Assembly: GCF_000166275.1 (NCBI RefSeq)
Contig: NZ_CM001023.1
Span: forward strand, 3,041,001 to 3,105,000
Direction of reading: 5' to 3'
Length of the DNA stretch: 64,000 nucleotides
Origin: Algoriphagus machipongonensis
GTDB taxonomy: Bacteria; Bacteroidota; Bacteroidia; Cytophagales; Cyclobacteriaceae
Below the pieces are notes generated by a model. It made no database searches. It worked only from the letters and a program-made list of their open reading frames with translations, and was not told the origin of the DNA. A program made the translations under genes and the position numbers. This document shows, piece after piece, positions 18,404 to 26,868 of this stretch; within the stretch, counting starts at the first letter, position 1; every line of letters begins with the position of its first letter.

Positions 18404-19598
18404 TAGGGTCAACTCTAGAAATCACCATAACTGGAATCAGCAATACCAAGGCTGTTAGAAAAATTATCCCCAGGTTCAAGTAAATGATTATAGGCCAATT
18501 CCATTCAATAGGCACATAAGACATGTAATAACTTGCTGGATCCAATGGGATAAGTTTGAATGTGTCCTGCAATACTCCAAATCCCAACCCAATGGCATTA
18601 CCTATGACCAAACCTCTGGCCAAAATATTCATGCCATTAAAAAAGAAAATACTTCTGATTTGCTTGTTCCTTGTTCCCATGGCTTTGAGTAAACCAATCA
18701 TTTGAGTTCTCTCCATTATCAGGATAAAAAGGATTGCTCCCATATTGAAAACAGCAACAAACGAAATCAGTCCAACAAAAACATACACATTGGTGTCCAG
18801 TAATGTCAGCCAATCAAAAATCTCCAAAAACTTATCTTTACTGGCGACCAACTTCAAGTCAAAATCCATGACTTTTTCCAGCTGAGGGCTGTAGCTGTCA
18901 ATTTCTTTACTATCCTCAACAAAAACTTCCAGTCCCCCTACTTGATCTTTGGTCCAGCCATTGAGATTTCTAATGGTCTGCAATTCACCAATGACAATTT
19001 TCTCATCAAAGTTTTCTAAATAAGTTTCGAAAATACCGACTACCTCTACTCTCCTAAATCTTGGTGGCTCTTGAACAAAATAGAAAGTCAATTTATCACC
19101 AACCTTTACCAAAAGCTTATTGGCAATATTCTTACTCAAGAGCACCTCATTACTTGTTCCTTCCTCAGGAACTCTCAGCATTCGACCTTCCTTAATATAT
19201 TTTTGAAAAGCGAGCGTATCAAAATCATGGGAAATCCCTTTGACCAAAATACCTTCCACTTCATCTTCCCCTTTAATTAAGGCGGCTTTGTGAGCAAAAG
19301 ACTGTACTTTCTTCACAAATGGTAACTGGCCGTATTCTTGCGCAAATACACTATTGAGTGAAAAAGGGGCTTCTTCAAAAGCATTACTCATGGTAAATCG
19401 CTGGACTTGATAATGACCAGTAAAACCATAAACCTTGTCAGAAACGGTCGTTTGAAATCCCCCTAAGACCATGAAAGAAAGAATGGACACAGCTAGGCCC
19501 ATAGCTAAACTGCCAACAGCTATTTTATGAATAGTTGCTGAAAAACCACCGGCTCTTTTGAAGCTGATTCTTTTAGCAATGAAATAGGAAAGGTTCAA
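18381..19598 (-). CDS. ABC transporter permease, FtsX/LolE-like
   Basis: A 405-residue inner-membrane protein with the MacB/LolCE layout. One N-terminal membrane helix (about 25-50) is followed by a large periplasmic domain (about 50-270), then three C-terminal helices of the FtsX family (about 275-300, 320-345, 365-395). It ends DPIKSIRFD, typical of the family. The likely role is lipoprotein release from the inner membrane with an ATPase encoded elsewhere. The only start giving the conserved N-terminus (MNLSYFIAKRISFKR) is TTG at 19598; an in-frame stop lies four codons upstream with no ATG between. Confidence 0.88.
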   Translation of the reverse strand: MNLSYFIAKRISFKRAGGFSATIHKIAVGSLAMGLAVSILSFMVLGGFQTTVSDKVYGFTGHYQVQRFTMSNAFEEAPFSLNSVFAQEYGQLPFVKKVQSFAHKAALIKGEDEVEGILVKGISHDFDTLAFQKYIKEGRMLRVPEEGTSNEVLLSKNIANKLLVKVGDKLTFYFVQEPPRFRRVEVVGIFETYLENFDEKIVIGELQTIRNLNGWTKDQVGGLEVFVEDSKEIDSYSPQLEKVMDFDLKLVASKDKFLEIFDWLTLLDTNVYVFVGLISFVAVFNMGAILFILIMERTQMIGLLKAMGTRNKQIRSIFFFNGMNILARGLVIGNAIGLGFGVLQDTFKLIPLDPASYYMSYVPIEWNWPIIIYLNLGIIFLTALVLLIPVMVISRVDPIKSIRFD

Positions 19599-19637
19599 AG
19601 GACTGCTTTAATTTGTTCTAATAGATCGCAAAATAGC

Positions 19638-20828
19638 ATGAACCAAATGATTCTCTCATCCTTTACTAAATTTTTGAGCATTCTACTCTTATTTTTCATG
19701 ACTATCTCTCCTTTGGCTGCCCAAAATACCGAGATTTTAACAGGGGCTGAACAGCCAAATTTGTATTTGGAAAACCTAACCGGAAAAAAGGTAGGGATAG
19801 TAGCTAATCAAACTAGCATCATGCCGAGCAAGCAAAACCAGCATGTAGTTGATTTTCTACTTGAAAAAGGAGTTTCCTTAAAAAAGGTTTTTACTCCTGA
19901 GCATGGCTTCAGAGGTGACGCAGATGCAGGGGAAAAGGTAGACAATACAGTAGACCAAAAAACAGGCCTTCCAATTATTTCTATCTATGGTACAAACAGA
20001 AAGCCTTCGGCAAGTCAGGTGAAGGATTTGGATATTATTATTTTCGATCTTCAGGATGTTGGGACTCGATTCTATACCTATATCAGCACCATGCACAATA
20101 TCATGGAAGCAGCTGCTGAAAATAATGTTGAGGTTATGATATTTGATAGACCCAACCCAAACGGAGATTATATAGATGGGCCGGTTTTGAAAAGGGGCTT
20201 CGAAAGTTTTGTGGGGATGCACCCGATCCCTGTTGTACATGGGTTGACTGTAGGTGAATTAGCCAAAATGATCAATGGAGAAAAATGGTTGAAGGGAGGA
20301 ATTACTTGTGACTTACAAGTCATTCCAGTTAAAAACTGGACTCATAGCACTTCTTATTTTTTACCGGTTAAACCTTCTCCCAATTTACCAAACGACCTTT
20401 CCGTAAGGCTATACCCAAGTACCTGTTTTTTTGAAGGAACCGTTATTTCTTTAGGTAGAGGTACACATTTCCCTTTTCAGGTTTATGGTTATCCTGATAA
20501 AAAATTCGGGGATTTCATCTTTACTCCAGTAAGTATCCCTGGAATGGCAAAATCCCCTAGATATCAGGATCAGGCTTGTTATGGAGTTGATTTAAGACAA
20601 AAACCCATGAGTAGCCAGATGACGCTTTCTTACCTTCTAGACGCATTTCATAAATCTGGAAAAGGTGCTGATTTTTTTACAAATTATTTTAATACCCTTG
20701 CAGGAACAGACGAACTTAAAAAACAGATTCTAGCTGGTAAAACCGAGACTGAAATCAAAGCGAGCTGGGCTGAGGATTTGGCTCAATACAAAAAACTAAG
20801 AGCAGCCTATCTGATTTATCAGGATTAA
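19638..20828 (+). CDS. NamZ-type exo-beta-N-acetylmuramidase (DUF1343)
   Basis: A 396-residue secreted protein with a signal peptide (about 1-29, ending SPLAAQ). The DUF1343/GH171 family includes Bacillus NamZ, which removes terminal N-acetylmuramic acid from peptidoglycan fragments. Conserved segments visible are GKKVGIVANQTSI, FTPEHGFRGDADAGE, DLQDVGTRFYTYISTM, DRPNPNG and PSPNLPN. Inferred role: periplasmic cell-wall recycling. It diverges from the permease gene with only 39 bp between the starts. Confidence 0.88.
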   Translation: MNQMILSSFTKFLSILLLFFMTISPLAAQNTEILTGAEQPNLYLENLTGKKVGIVANQTSIMPSKQNQHVVDFLLEKGVSLKKVFTPEHGFRGDADAGEKVDNTVDQKTGLPIISIYGTNRKPSASQVKDLDIIIFDLQDVGTRFYTYISTMHNIMEAAAENNVEVMIFDRPNPNGDYIDGPVLKRGFESFVGMHPIPVVHGLTVGELAKMINGEKWLKGGITCDLQVIPVKNWTHSTSYFLPVKPSPNLPNDLSVRLYPSTCFFEGTVISLGRGTHFPFQVYGYPDKKFGDFIFTPVSIPGMAKSPRYQDQACYGVDLRQKPMSSQMTLSYLLDAFHKSGKGADFFTNYFNTLAGTDELKKQILAGKTETEIKASWAEDLAQYKKLRAAYLIYQD

Positions 20829-20871
20829 AAACCGATAAAAATTTAGACAAAGCTGGAAACAATTAATTGAC

Positions 20872-21801
20872 ATGAACAAGAACTTGAAAATCATATATAT
20901 GGGTACTCCGGAATTTGCAGTTCCGGCATTGGAAAACCTTGTAAATCATGGTTGGGATGTGATCGCAGTGATTACAGCACCCGACAAACCAAAAGGCAGA
21001 GGCCAAAAAATGATTTTTTCTCCAGTAAAGGAGGCAGCACTTAAACACGACATCAAGGTACTTCAACCTACTAATCTTAAATCACCTGATTTTCAGGAGG
21101 AGTTAAAAAGTCTAAAAGCTGACTTACAAATTGTGGTAGCCTTCAGAATGCTGCCTGAATCCGTTTGGAGTATGCCTCCTATGGGTACATTTAATTTACA
21201 CGCTTCATTGCTTCCAAATTATCGTGGTGCAGCGCCGATCAACTGGGCTATCATCAACGGGGAAAAAGAAACCGGAGTCACTACTTTTTTCTTGAAGCAT
21301 GAGATCGATACAGGAAGTATTATTTACCAGGAAAAAGTCTCCATTTTAGAAGAAGACGATCTAGGATCAGTTTATTCAAAGTTAATGACTAAAGGGTCCG
21401 AATTGGTTTTAAAGACTGTCGAATCCATCGCTAAAGATGAAGTGACCCCACTTCCTCAAGATGAAACCAAAGCAATCCATCATGCCCCAAAAATCTTTAA
21501 AGAAACAGGCAAAATTGACTGGAACGATTCAGCAGTAAAAATTCACAACCTGGTTAGAGGACTTTCTCCCTACCCTGCAGCATGGTTCATCTTAGATGAC
21601 AAAATATGCAAGGTATTCAAAACGAAATATTCAACTGATAAAAGCCCACTTTCTCCAGGGCAATATGAAAGTGACGGTAAAACGTATTTGAAGTTCCAGA
21701 CTGGCGATGGTGTTTTAGAGCTTATTGAAATACAACTGGAGGGCAAAAAAAGAATGGGAATTGAAGACTTTCTACGTGGGTATAAACTTGCTGGAAATTA
21801 A
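20872..21801 (+). CDS. fmt: Methionyl-tRNA formyltransferase
   Basis: 309 residues, full length. It formylates initiator Met-tRNA using 10-formyl-THF. MGTPEFAVPALENL at the N-terminus, FNLHASLLPNYRGAAPINWA (catalytic Asn and His), and HEIDTGSII (catalytic Asp) are all present. The C-terminal OB-like tRNA-binding domain starts near HNLVRGLSPYPAAW. It starts 44 bp after the NamZ stop. Confidence 0.97.
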   Translation: MNKNLKIIYMGTPEFAVPALENLVNHGWDVIAVITAPDKPKGRGQKMIFSPVKEAALKHDIKVLQPTNLKSPDFQEELKSLKADLQIVVAFRMLPESVWSMPPMGTFNLHASLLPNYRGAAPINWAIINGEKETGVTTFFLKHEIDTGSIIYQEKVSILEEDDLGSVYSKLMTKGSELVLKTVESIAKDEVTPLPQDETKAIHHAPKIFKETGKIDWNDSAVKIHNLVRGLSPYPAAWFILDDKICKVFKTKYSTDKSPLSPGQYESDGKTYLKFQTGDGVLELIEIQLEGKKRMGIEDFLRGYKLAGN

Positions 21802-21879
21802 CTTAAAAGTTTTTTATCTCTTTGATTTTTAGGATATTGAATTATATTAGTAGGTAACACAATTTTCACCAAATCGATT

Positions 21880-22815
21880 ATGAAAGTTTCTATCAAAACA
21901 ATCCTATTCTCGCTAGTTCTATTTTTTTCAGCTCAATTAGCCGAGGCCCAGTTTATTAATAAAATTAAGAAAGCTGCTAGTCGCGGTGCCGAAAAAGCAA
22001 TAGAAAAAAAGGTAGAGAAAGAAGCCAATAAAATGGTTCAAAAGCAGTTGGAAAAGCAGCTGGAAGGCCTTTTTGGTGACGATGAAGATTCAAGTAATCC
22101 TGTTTCTATAGACATGAGTTCTATCATGAAAGGGTTAGGAGAAGAAGTGAATACCGCAGATCAATATGAATTTTTTGGCAATGTGATTCTGGAGATGACT
22201 TCCACCAACAAGAAAGGTAAAGAGATGGATCCTACCAGAATGAAGTCCTTCCTCGCAAAATCATCAGATTATACTGGAATTGAGATCGTGGACCCAAAAA
22301 AGCCTGAGTCGGTTATGACCATGATTTATGATATTCCCAATCAAGCTTCTGTATTGTTAATGGATAATGATGGTGAAAAGAACAGTTTTGCCTATAAACT
22401 AGATATTAATGAGGTAGCAGCTGAAGCGATGGAAAATGCTGCAGATCCGATGGAGGACGATGAGTTGCTAATTGAAAAAACAGGTAATACCAAAGACATT
22501 TTGGGATATGCATGTGAAGAATATCATGTAAAAAGCAAAGATGGAGAAGGTAAATATTGGGTTACCTCCGAACCTATTGGCGGTTATACTTCTTTTTGGG
22601 GTTCGAATAGTCCTTTTGTTTCAGGAAGAAATCAAAGTAGCTATGCAGAGTATTTCAAAGACTTTCCTCAAGGAAACTTTATGGAAATGACATTTACCTC
22701 TTCTGATGATGGGTCCACAGTAGAAATGAATGTTATTGAGATAAATGACTCAGAACCAGTCACCTTTTTGGTAAGTGATTATCCTAACGTAATGACTCAA
22801 GCAAAACAAAAATAA
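21880..22815 (+). CDS. DUF4412-type secreted protein
   Basis: A 311-residue protein with a signal peptide (1-23, ending LAEAQ) and a charged Lys/Glu helix (about 28-65). A DUF4412-like domain follows (about 95-285), with TMIYDIPNQASVLLMDNDG, GYACEEYHVKSKDGEGKYWVT and MTFTSSDDGSTVEM. The family is common in Bacteroidota and of unknown function; it is predicted to be periplasmic or outer-membrane associated. It starts 79 bp after fmt. Confidence 0.75.
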   Translation: MKVSIKTILFSLVLFFSAQLAEAQFINKIKKAASRGAEKAIEKKVEKEANKMVQKQLEKQLEGLFGDDEDSSNPVSIDMSSIMKGLGEEVNTADQYEFFGNVILEMTSTNKKGKEMDPTRMKSFLAKSSDYTGIEIVDPKKPESVMTMIYDIPNQASVLLMDNDGEKNSFAYKLDINEVAAEAMENAADPMEDDELLIEKTGNTKDILGYACEEYHVKSKDGEGKYWVTSEPIGGYTSFWGSNSPFVSGRNQSSYAEYFKDFPQGNFMEMTFTSSDDGSTVEMNVIEINDSEPVTFLVSDYPNVMTQAKQK

Positions 22816-22886
22816 AGCAAGTCCGATTTTTTATTTTTTAGCGACTTAAAGCATATTATCTTCAAGGGAAAGAAGTGTTTTTTGTT

Positions 22887-23387
22887 ATGTGGATATCTCT
22901 GATCGCGGCTGTTGCGAAAAACGGTGTTATTGGAAAAGGAAATGATTTGGTTTGGAAAATCCCAACTGACTTCAAACGGTTTAAAGCAATTACTTCCGGA
23001 AACTATATTTTGATGGGAAGGAAGACTTTTGAATCATTGGGTAAACCCTTACCAAATAGAACTCACCTAGTCATTAGTAGAAATAAAAATTATAAAGTGC
23101 CAGAAGGACATCACCTATTTGAAAATGTAGAAGATGCCTTTATTTATTGTAACAAATTAGGCATTGAAAAACTCTACGTGATTGGAGGGGGCGAAATTTA
23201 TAAGCAAACCATTTCCATAGCGGACGAATTACTCATTACAGAAGTAGATGCTACGCCGGTTGGAGACACTTACTTTCCTGAAATCGACAAAAACACATGG
23301 AAAATCGTTAGCAAAGAGTCTTTTCCATCAGACGAGATAAACCAACACCCATTTTCCTTTATTAATTACGAAAGAATTAATCCCTAA
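22887..23387 (+). CDS. folA: Dihydrofolate reductase
   Basis: A 166-residue NADPH-dependent reductase regenerating tetrahydrofolate. It begins MWISLIAAVAKNGVIGKGNDL; the catalytic acid is Asp in KIPTDFKRFK. LMGRKTFESLG and YVIGGGEIYKQ are the NADPH-binding segments. I chose ATG 22887 over the in-frame GTG at 22875, since the family begins almost directly at the first strand. The SDR gene starts 4 bases after the stop. Confidence 0.96.
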   Translation: MWISLIAAVAKNGVIGKGNDLVWKIPTDFKRFKAITSGNYILMGRKTFESLGKPLPNRTHLVISRNKNYKVPEGHHLFENVEDAFIYCNKLGIEKLYVIGGGEIYKQTISIADELLITEVDATPVGDTYFPEIDKNTWKIVSKESFPSDEINQHPFSFINYERINP

Positions 23388-23390
23388 ATC

Positions 23391-24176
23391 ATGAAGAAAC
23401 CAGTCATTTGGATTACTGGAGCATCTTCAGGAATAGGAGCTGCAACAGCTAAAAAATTCTCAAAAGAAGGTTATGCTATAGTTCTTTCCTCTAGAAAAGA
23501 GAAGGAGCTAGAAAAGGTCAAAAGTGAATGTCAATATCCTGAAGATTGTGCCATTCTTCCTTTGGACTTAGCTGAAGCTGATTCCCTTCCTTCTAAAACT
23601 GAGCAAGCCATTCAGTTTTTTGGACATATTGACGTCATGTTTCATAACGGCGGCATAAGCCAACGTTCCTTAGCAATGGAGACTGAGATTGAGGTGGATC
23701 GGAAAATCATGGAAGTCAATTATTTTGGCACCATCATCCTTACCAAAGCACTTCTCTCCCACTTTAAAGAAAGGAAGTCTGGGCATTTTGCTGTGACCAG
23801 TTCATTAGTAGGAATAATAGGTTCTCCTTATCGTTCTTCCTATGCTGCTTCCAAACATGCTCTTCATGGCTATTTTGATTCCGTAAGAGCTGAGCACTTT
23901 GCGGATAACGTAGCTGTAACCATGATTTGTCCGGGTTTCATCAAAACCAATGTTTCTGTCAATGCAGTTACTGGGGATGGGAAACCCCTAAATCAAATGG
24001 ATGATGCACAGGCTAATGGTATGAGTGCGGAAAAGTGTGCAGAGAAGATTTTCAAAGGAATAAAAGGGAGAAAAGAAGAAATTTATATAGGTGGAAAGGA
24101 AGTAATGGCCATTTACTTAAAAAGATTCGTTCCAGGAATCTTTTCAAAAATACTTCAAAAAGCCAAAGTTAGATAA
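23391..24176 (+). CDS. SDR-family oxidoreductase
   Basis: A 261-residue classical short-chain dehydrogenase. TGASSGIGAATA is the NAD(P)-binding loop, HNGGISQR corresponds to the NNAG motif, and Ser plus YAASKHA supply the catalytic Ser-Tyr-Lys. The C-terminal IYLKRFVPGIFSKIL segment resembles the DHRS7-like group, whose bacterial members have unclear substrates. It is tightly linked to folA and 16 bp before cinA, so probably one transcript. Confidence 0.88.
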   Translation: MKKPVIWITGASSGIGAATAKKFSKEGYAIVLSSRKEKELEKVKSECQYPEDCAILPLDLAEADSLPSKTEQAIQFFGHIDVMFHNGGISQRSLAMETEIEVDRKIMEVNYFGTIILTKALLSHFKERKSGHFAVTSSLVGIIGSPYRSSYAASKHALHGYFDSVRAEHFADNVAVTMICPGFIKTNVSVNAVTGDGKPLNQMDDAQANGMSAEKCAEKIFKGIKGRKEEIYIGGKEVMAIYLKRFVPGIFSKILQKAKVR

Positions 24177-24191
24177 CACACATATACCTGT

Positions 24192-25442
24192 ATGAGCCCA
24201 GTAAAAGCTGAAATCATTGCCATTGGAGATGAATTACTCTATGGCCAAATCATTGACACCAATAGCCATTGGATCAGTCAGGAATTAGATTTAAGAGGCG
24301 TTAGGGTTGTCAGGAGAACCACTGTAGGAGATAATAGAGAAGACATCTTAAAAGCCTTTGCAGAAGCTGAAAAACGTGCGGATCTGGTCTTGATCACCGG
24401 TGGTCTGGGTCCAACACAAGACGATTTGACCAAACCATTGATGGCAGAGTTCTTTGATTGCCCAATTGTAGAAAATCCAGAGGCTGTAGCAGCAGTTACC
24501 GAGTTTTTCAAGAAAAGAGGGCGAGAAATCACACCATTGAATATTCTACAAGGTCATCTTCCCGCATGTTGTATCTACGTTCCAAATGTGGTTGGAACAG
24601 CTCCAGGAATGTGGTTTGAAGAAAAGAATACTTATTGGATGTCTATGCCGGGAGTACCCCATGAGATGAAAAAGCTCATGAATGATTTTGTACTTCCTAA
24701 ACTGCCTGAGATTTTCTCCCTACCCGTTATAGTTCACCAAGTGATAAAAACAGTAGGCATAGGTGAAAGTTGGCTTGCAGATCTAATTAGGGATTGGGAA
24801 AACGCATTACCAGATCATATCCGCTTGGCTTATTTACCTTCCTTGGGTCATGTCAAATTGAGACTCACTGGTTTTGGTTCCGATACAGAAAAATTGAACC
24901 AAGAGATTCAGGATCAGATCAATTTAGTCCTACCCCAAATTGATCAGTATGTCTATGGATATAATGAAGAAACCCTTGAAACTGCGATTGGCAAGCTTTT
25001 GAAGAAAAGTAATAAAACCCTAGCTTTGGCTGAAAGCTGTACCGGAGGATATATTTCACATCTTGTGACCAGTGTACCAGGTAGTAGTTCCTATTTCCAG
25101 GGGGCCGTCGTACCTTACCACAACCAGTTTAAACAAGAGGTAATAGAAGTAAAAAAAGAGACTCTGGAAAAGCATGGAGCTGTGAGTGAAGAAACGGTCA
25201 TTGAAATGTCTCAAGGAGTTAAAAAGCTCTTTCAGTCAGATTTCGGACTGGCGAGCAGCGGGATCGCTGGTCCAGATGGAGGAACAGAAACAAAACCTGT
25301 TGGTACTATATGGATTGCATGCGCCGGTGATGGGTTTGTAGAAACTAAAAAACTACAACTCACTCAAGACAGGATGCTCAATATCCAATTGACAGCAGTA
25401 GCGGTGTTAAACTTATTTAGAATTTGTTTTTCAAAGAATTAG
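24192..25442 (+). CDS. cinA: CinA-family protein (nicotinamide-nucleotide amidase/pyrophosphatase)
   Basis: A 416-residue two-domain protein. The N-terminal MoCF-like domain (about 5-170) has AEIIAIGDELLYGQIIDTN and LVLITGGLGPTQDD. The C-terminal PncC/CinA domain (about 255-415) has LALAESCTGGYISHLVTSVPG and GIAGPDGGTETKPVGT. The C-terminal domain deamidates nicotinamide mononucleotide for NAD recycling; the N-terminal domain has been linked to ADP-ribose pyrophosphatase activity. Confidence 0.94.
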   Translation: MSPVKAEIIAIGDELLYGQIIDTNSHWISQELDLRGVRVVRRTTVGDNREDILKAFAEAEKRADLVLITGGLGPTQDDLTKPLMAEFFDCPIVENPEAVAAVTEFFKKRGREITPLNILQGHLPACCIYVPNVVGTAPGMWFEEKNTYWMSMPGVPHEMKKLMNDFVLPKLPEIFSLPVIVHQVIKTVGIGESWLADLIRDWENALPDHIRLAYLPSLGHVKLRLTGFGSDTEKLNQEIQDQINLVLPQIDQYVYGYNEETLETAIGKLLKKSNKTLALAESCTGGYISHLVTSVPGSSSYFQGAVVPYHNQFKQEVIEVKKETLEKHGAVSEETVIEMSQGVKKLFQSDFGLASSGIAGPDGGTETKPVGTIWIACAGDGFVETKKLQLTQDRMLNIQLTAVAVLNLFRICFSKN

Positions 25443-25536
25443 CAAATAAAGTTTTTTATTAAAGACTTGTATTGATAGTTATTAAAATTTAATTTTAAAA
25501 GCTGAAAATTAACCCAATATAATTATTTAGACAGTT

Positions 25537-26835
25537 ATGGCAAGTGTAGAAATGCTAATGCCCAAAATGGGCGAAAGTATCATAGAAGGCACCATTCTGG
25601 GTTGGCTAAAAAAAGAAGGTGAAACTATAGAGCAGGATGAATCGGTATTAGAAGTAGCCACTGACAAAGTGGATACAGAAGTCCCGGCAACCCATCCTGG
25701 AGTATTGAAAAAAATTCTTGCCAAAGAGGGAGATGTTGTTGCTGTAGGAGCCCCTATTGCAATCATCGAAACAGAGAATGAGGTAGAAACACCAAATTCC
25801 CCTGTTGCTTCAGAATCCAAAGAAGAAAAAGAAGAATTAATCGCTGCAGCGCCAGCCAATACAGATACTTTAATTTCAACTGAAAAATCGTTTTCCAATG
25901 AATCAGTTGAGGATGACAGATTCTACTCACCTCTTGTCCAAAGCATAGCAAAAGAGGAAAATATATCTAAATCTGAGCTTTCGAAAATCCCTGGCACTGG
26001 CAAAGATGGAAGAGTCACCAAACAGGATATGCTGGCCTATTTAGATAAGAGAACCGGTAGCACTCAGAAAGAAGAAAGCCCTATCCCCTCTATTTCGGAA
26101 CCGAAAGCGCAAGTCAGCATTTCGGCATCAGATGAAATCATAGAAATGGATAGAATGCGCAAAATGATTGCGCAAAGAATGGTCGACTCTAAAAAGACTT
26201 CAGCTCATGTAACCTCATTTGTAGAGGCTGATATGACAAACATTGTGCTTTGGAGAGAAAAGAATAAGCAGGCTTACCGAGAGAAATTTGGTGAGTCAAT
26301 CACATATACTCCATTCTTTATTGAGGCCATTGCCAAAGCAATTCGTGATTTTCCGATGATTAACATTTCTATCGATGGAGATAAAATCATCAAGAAAAAA
26401 GACATCAATATTGGAATGGCGGTTGCCCTACCTAGTGGAAACCTTATTGTTCCTGTAATTAGGAAAGCTGACCAGTTAAACCTAGTTGGGATTTCTAAGC
26501 AGGTAAATGATTTGGCAAACCGCGCCAGAAACAACAAACTAAATGCAGATGATTTAAGCGGTGGTACTTACACCGTTTCCAATGTTGGATCCTTTGGTAA
26601 TGTAATGGGGACCCCAATCATCATGCAACCACAAGTCGCAATTATGGCGGTAGGAGCGATTGTAAAGAAACCAGCTGTAGTAGAAACTCCTACAGGTGAT
26701 GTGATCGCAGTTCGACATAAAATGTTCTTATCACACTCCTATGACCACAGGGTGGTAGATGGATCCTTGGGAGGAATGTTTGTGAAAAGAGTAGCCGATT
26801 ATCTTGAGGAATTTGACTTAAAAACTTCCCTATAA
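25537..26835 (+). CDS. 2-oxo acid dehydrogenase E2 (dihydrolipoamide acyltransferase)
   Basis: 432 residues. The order is a lipoyl domain (1-75, lipoylated Lys44 in ATDKVDTE), an acidic linker, a peripheral subunit-binding domain (about 128-165, PLVQSIAKEENISKSELSKI), and the CoA acyltransferase core (about 205-432, catalytic SHSYDHRVVDGS). One lipoyl domain and the core sequence suggest the branched-chain or 2-oxoglutarate class more than pyruvate, but the class cannot be fixed. No E1 or E3 gene is adjacent; the gene stands alone, ending at a terminator. Confidence 0.93.
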   Translation: MASVEMLMPKMGESIIEGTILGWLKKEGETIEQDESVLEVATDKVDTEVPATHPGVLKKILAKEGDVVAVGAPIAIIETENEVETPNSPVASESKEEKEELIAAAPANTDTLISTEKSFSNESVEDDRFYSPLVQSIAKEENISKSELSKIPGTGKDGRVTKQDMLAYLDKRTGSTQKEESPIPSISEPKAQVSISASDEIIEMDRMRKMIAQRMVDSKKTSAHVTSFVEADMTNIVLWREKNKQAYREKFGESITYTPFFIEAIAKAIRDFPMINISIDGDKIIKKKDINIGMAVALPSGNLIVPVIRKADQLNLVGISKQVNDLANRARNNKLNADDLSGGTYTVSNVGSFGNVMGTPIIMQPQVAIMAVGAIVKKPAVVETPTGDVIAVRHKMFLSHSYDHRVVDGSLGGMFVKRVADYLEEFDLKTSL

Positions 26836-26840
26836 AAATT

Positions 26841-26868
26841 AAAACCGGAATTTAAATTCCGGTTTTTT
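26841..26868. terminator. Bidirectional terminator between convergent E2 and kinase genes
   Basis: A perfect 26-base palindrome (26841-26866), AAAACCGGAATTT and its complement, with T runs on both strands. It serves both convergent genes; the plus-strand T run reaches the stop codon of the kinase gene. Confidence 0.88.
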
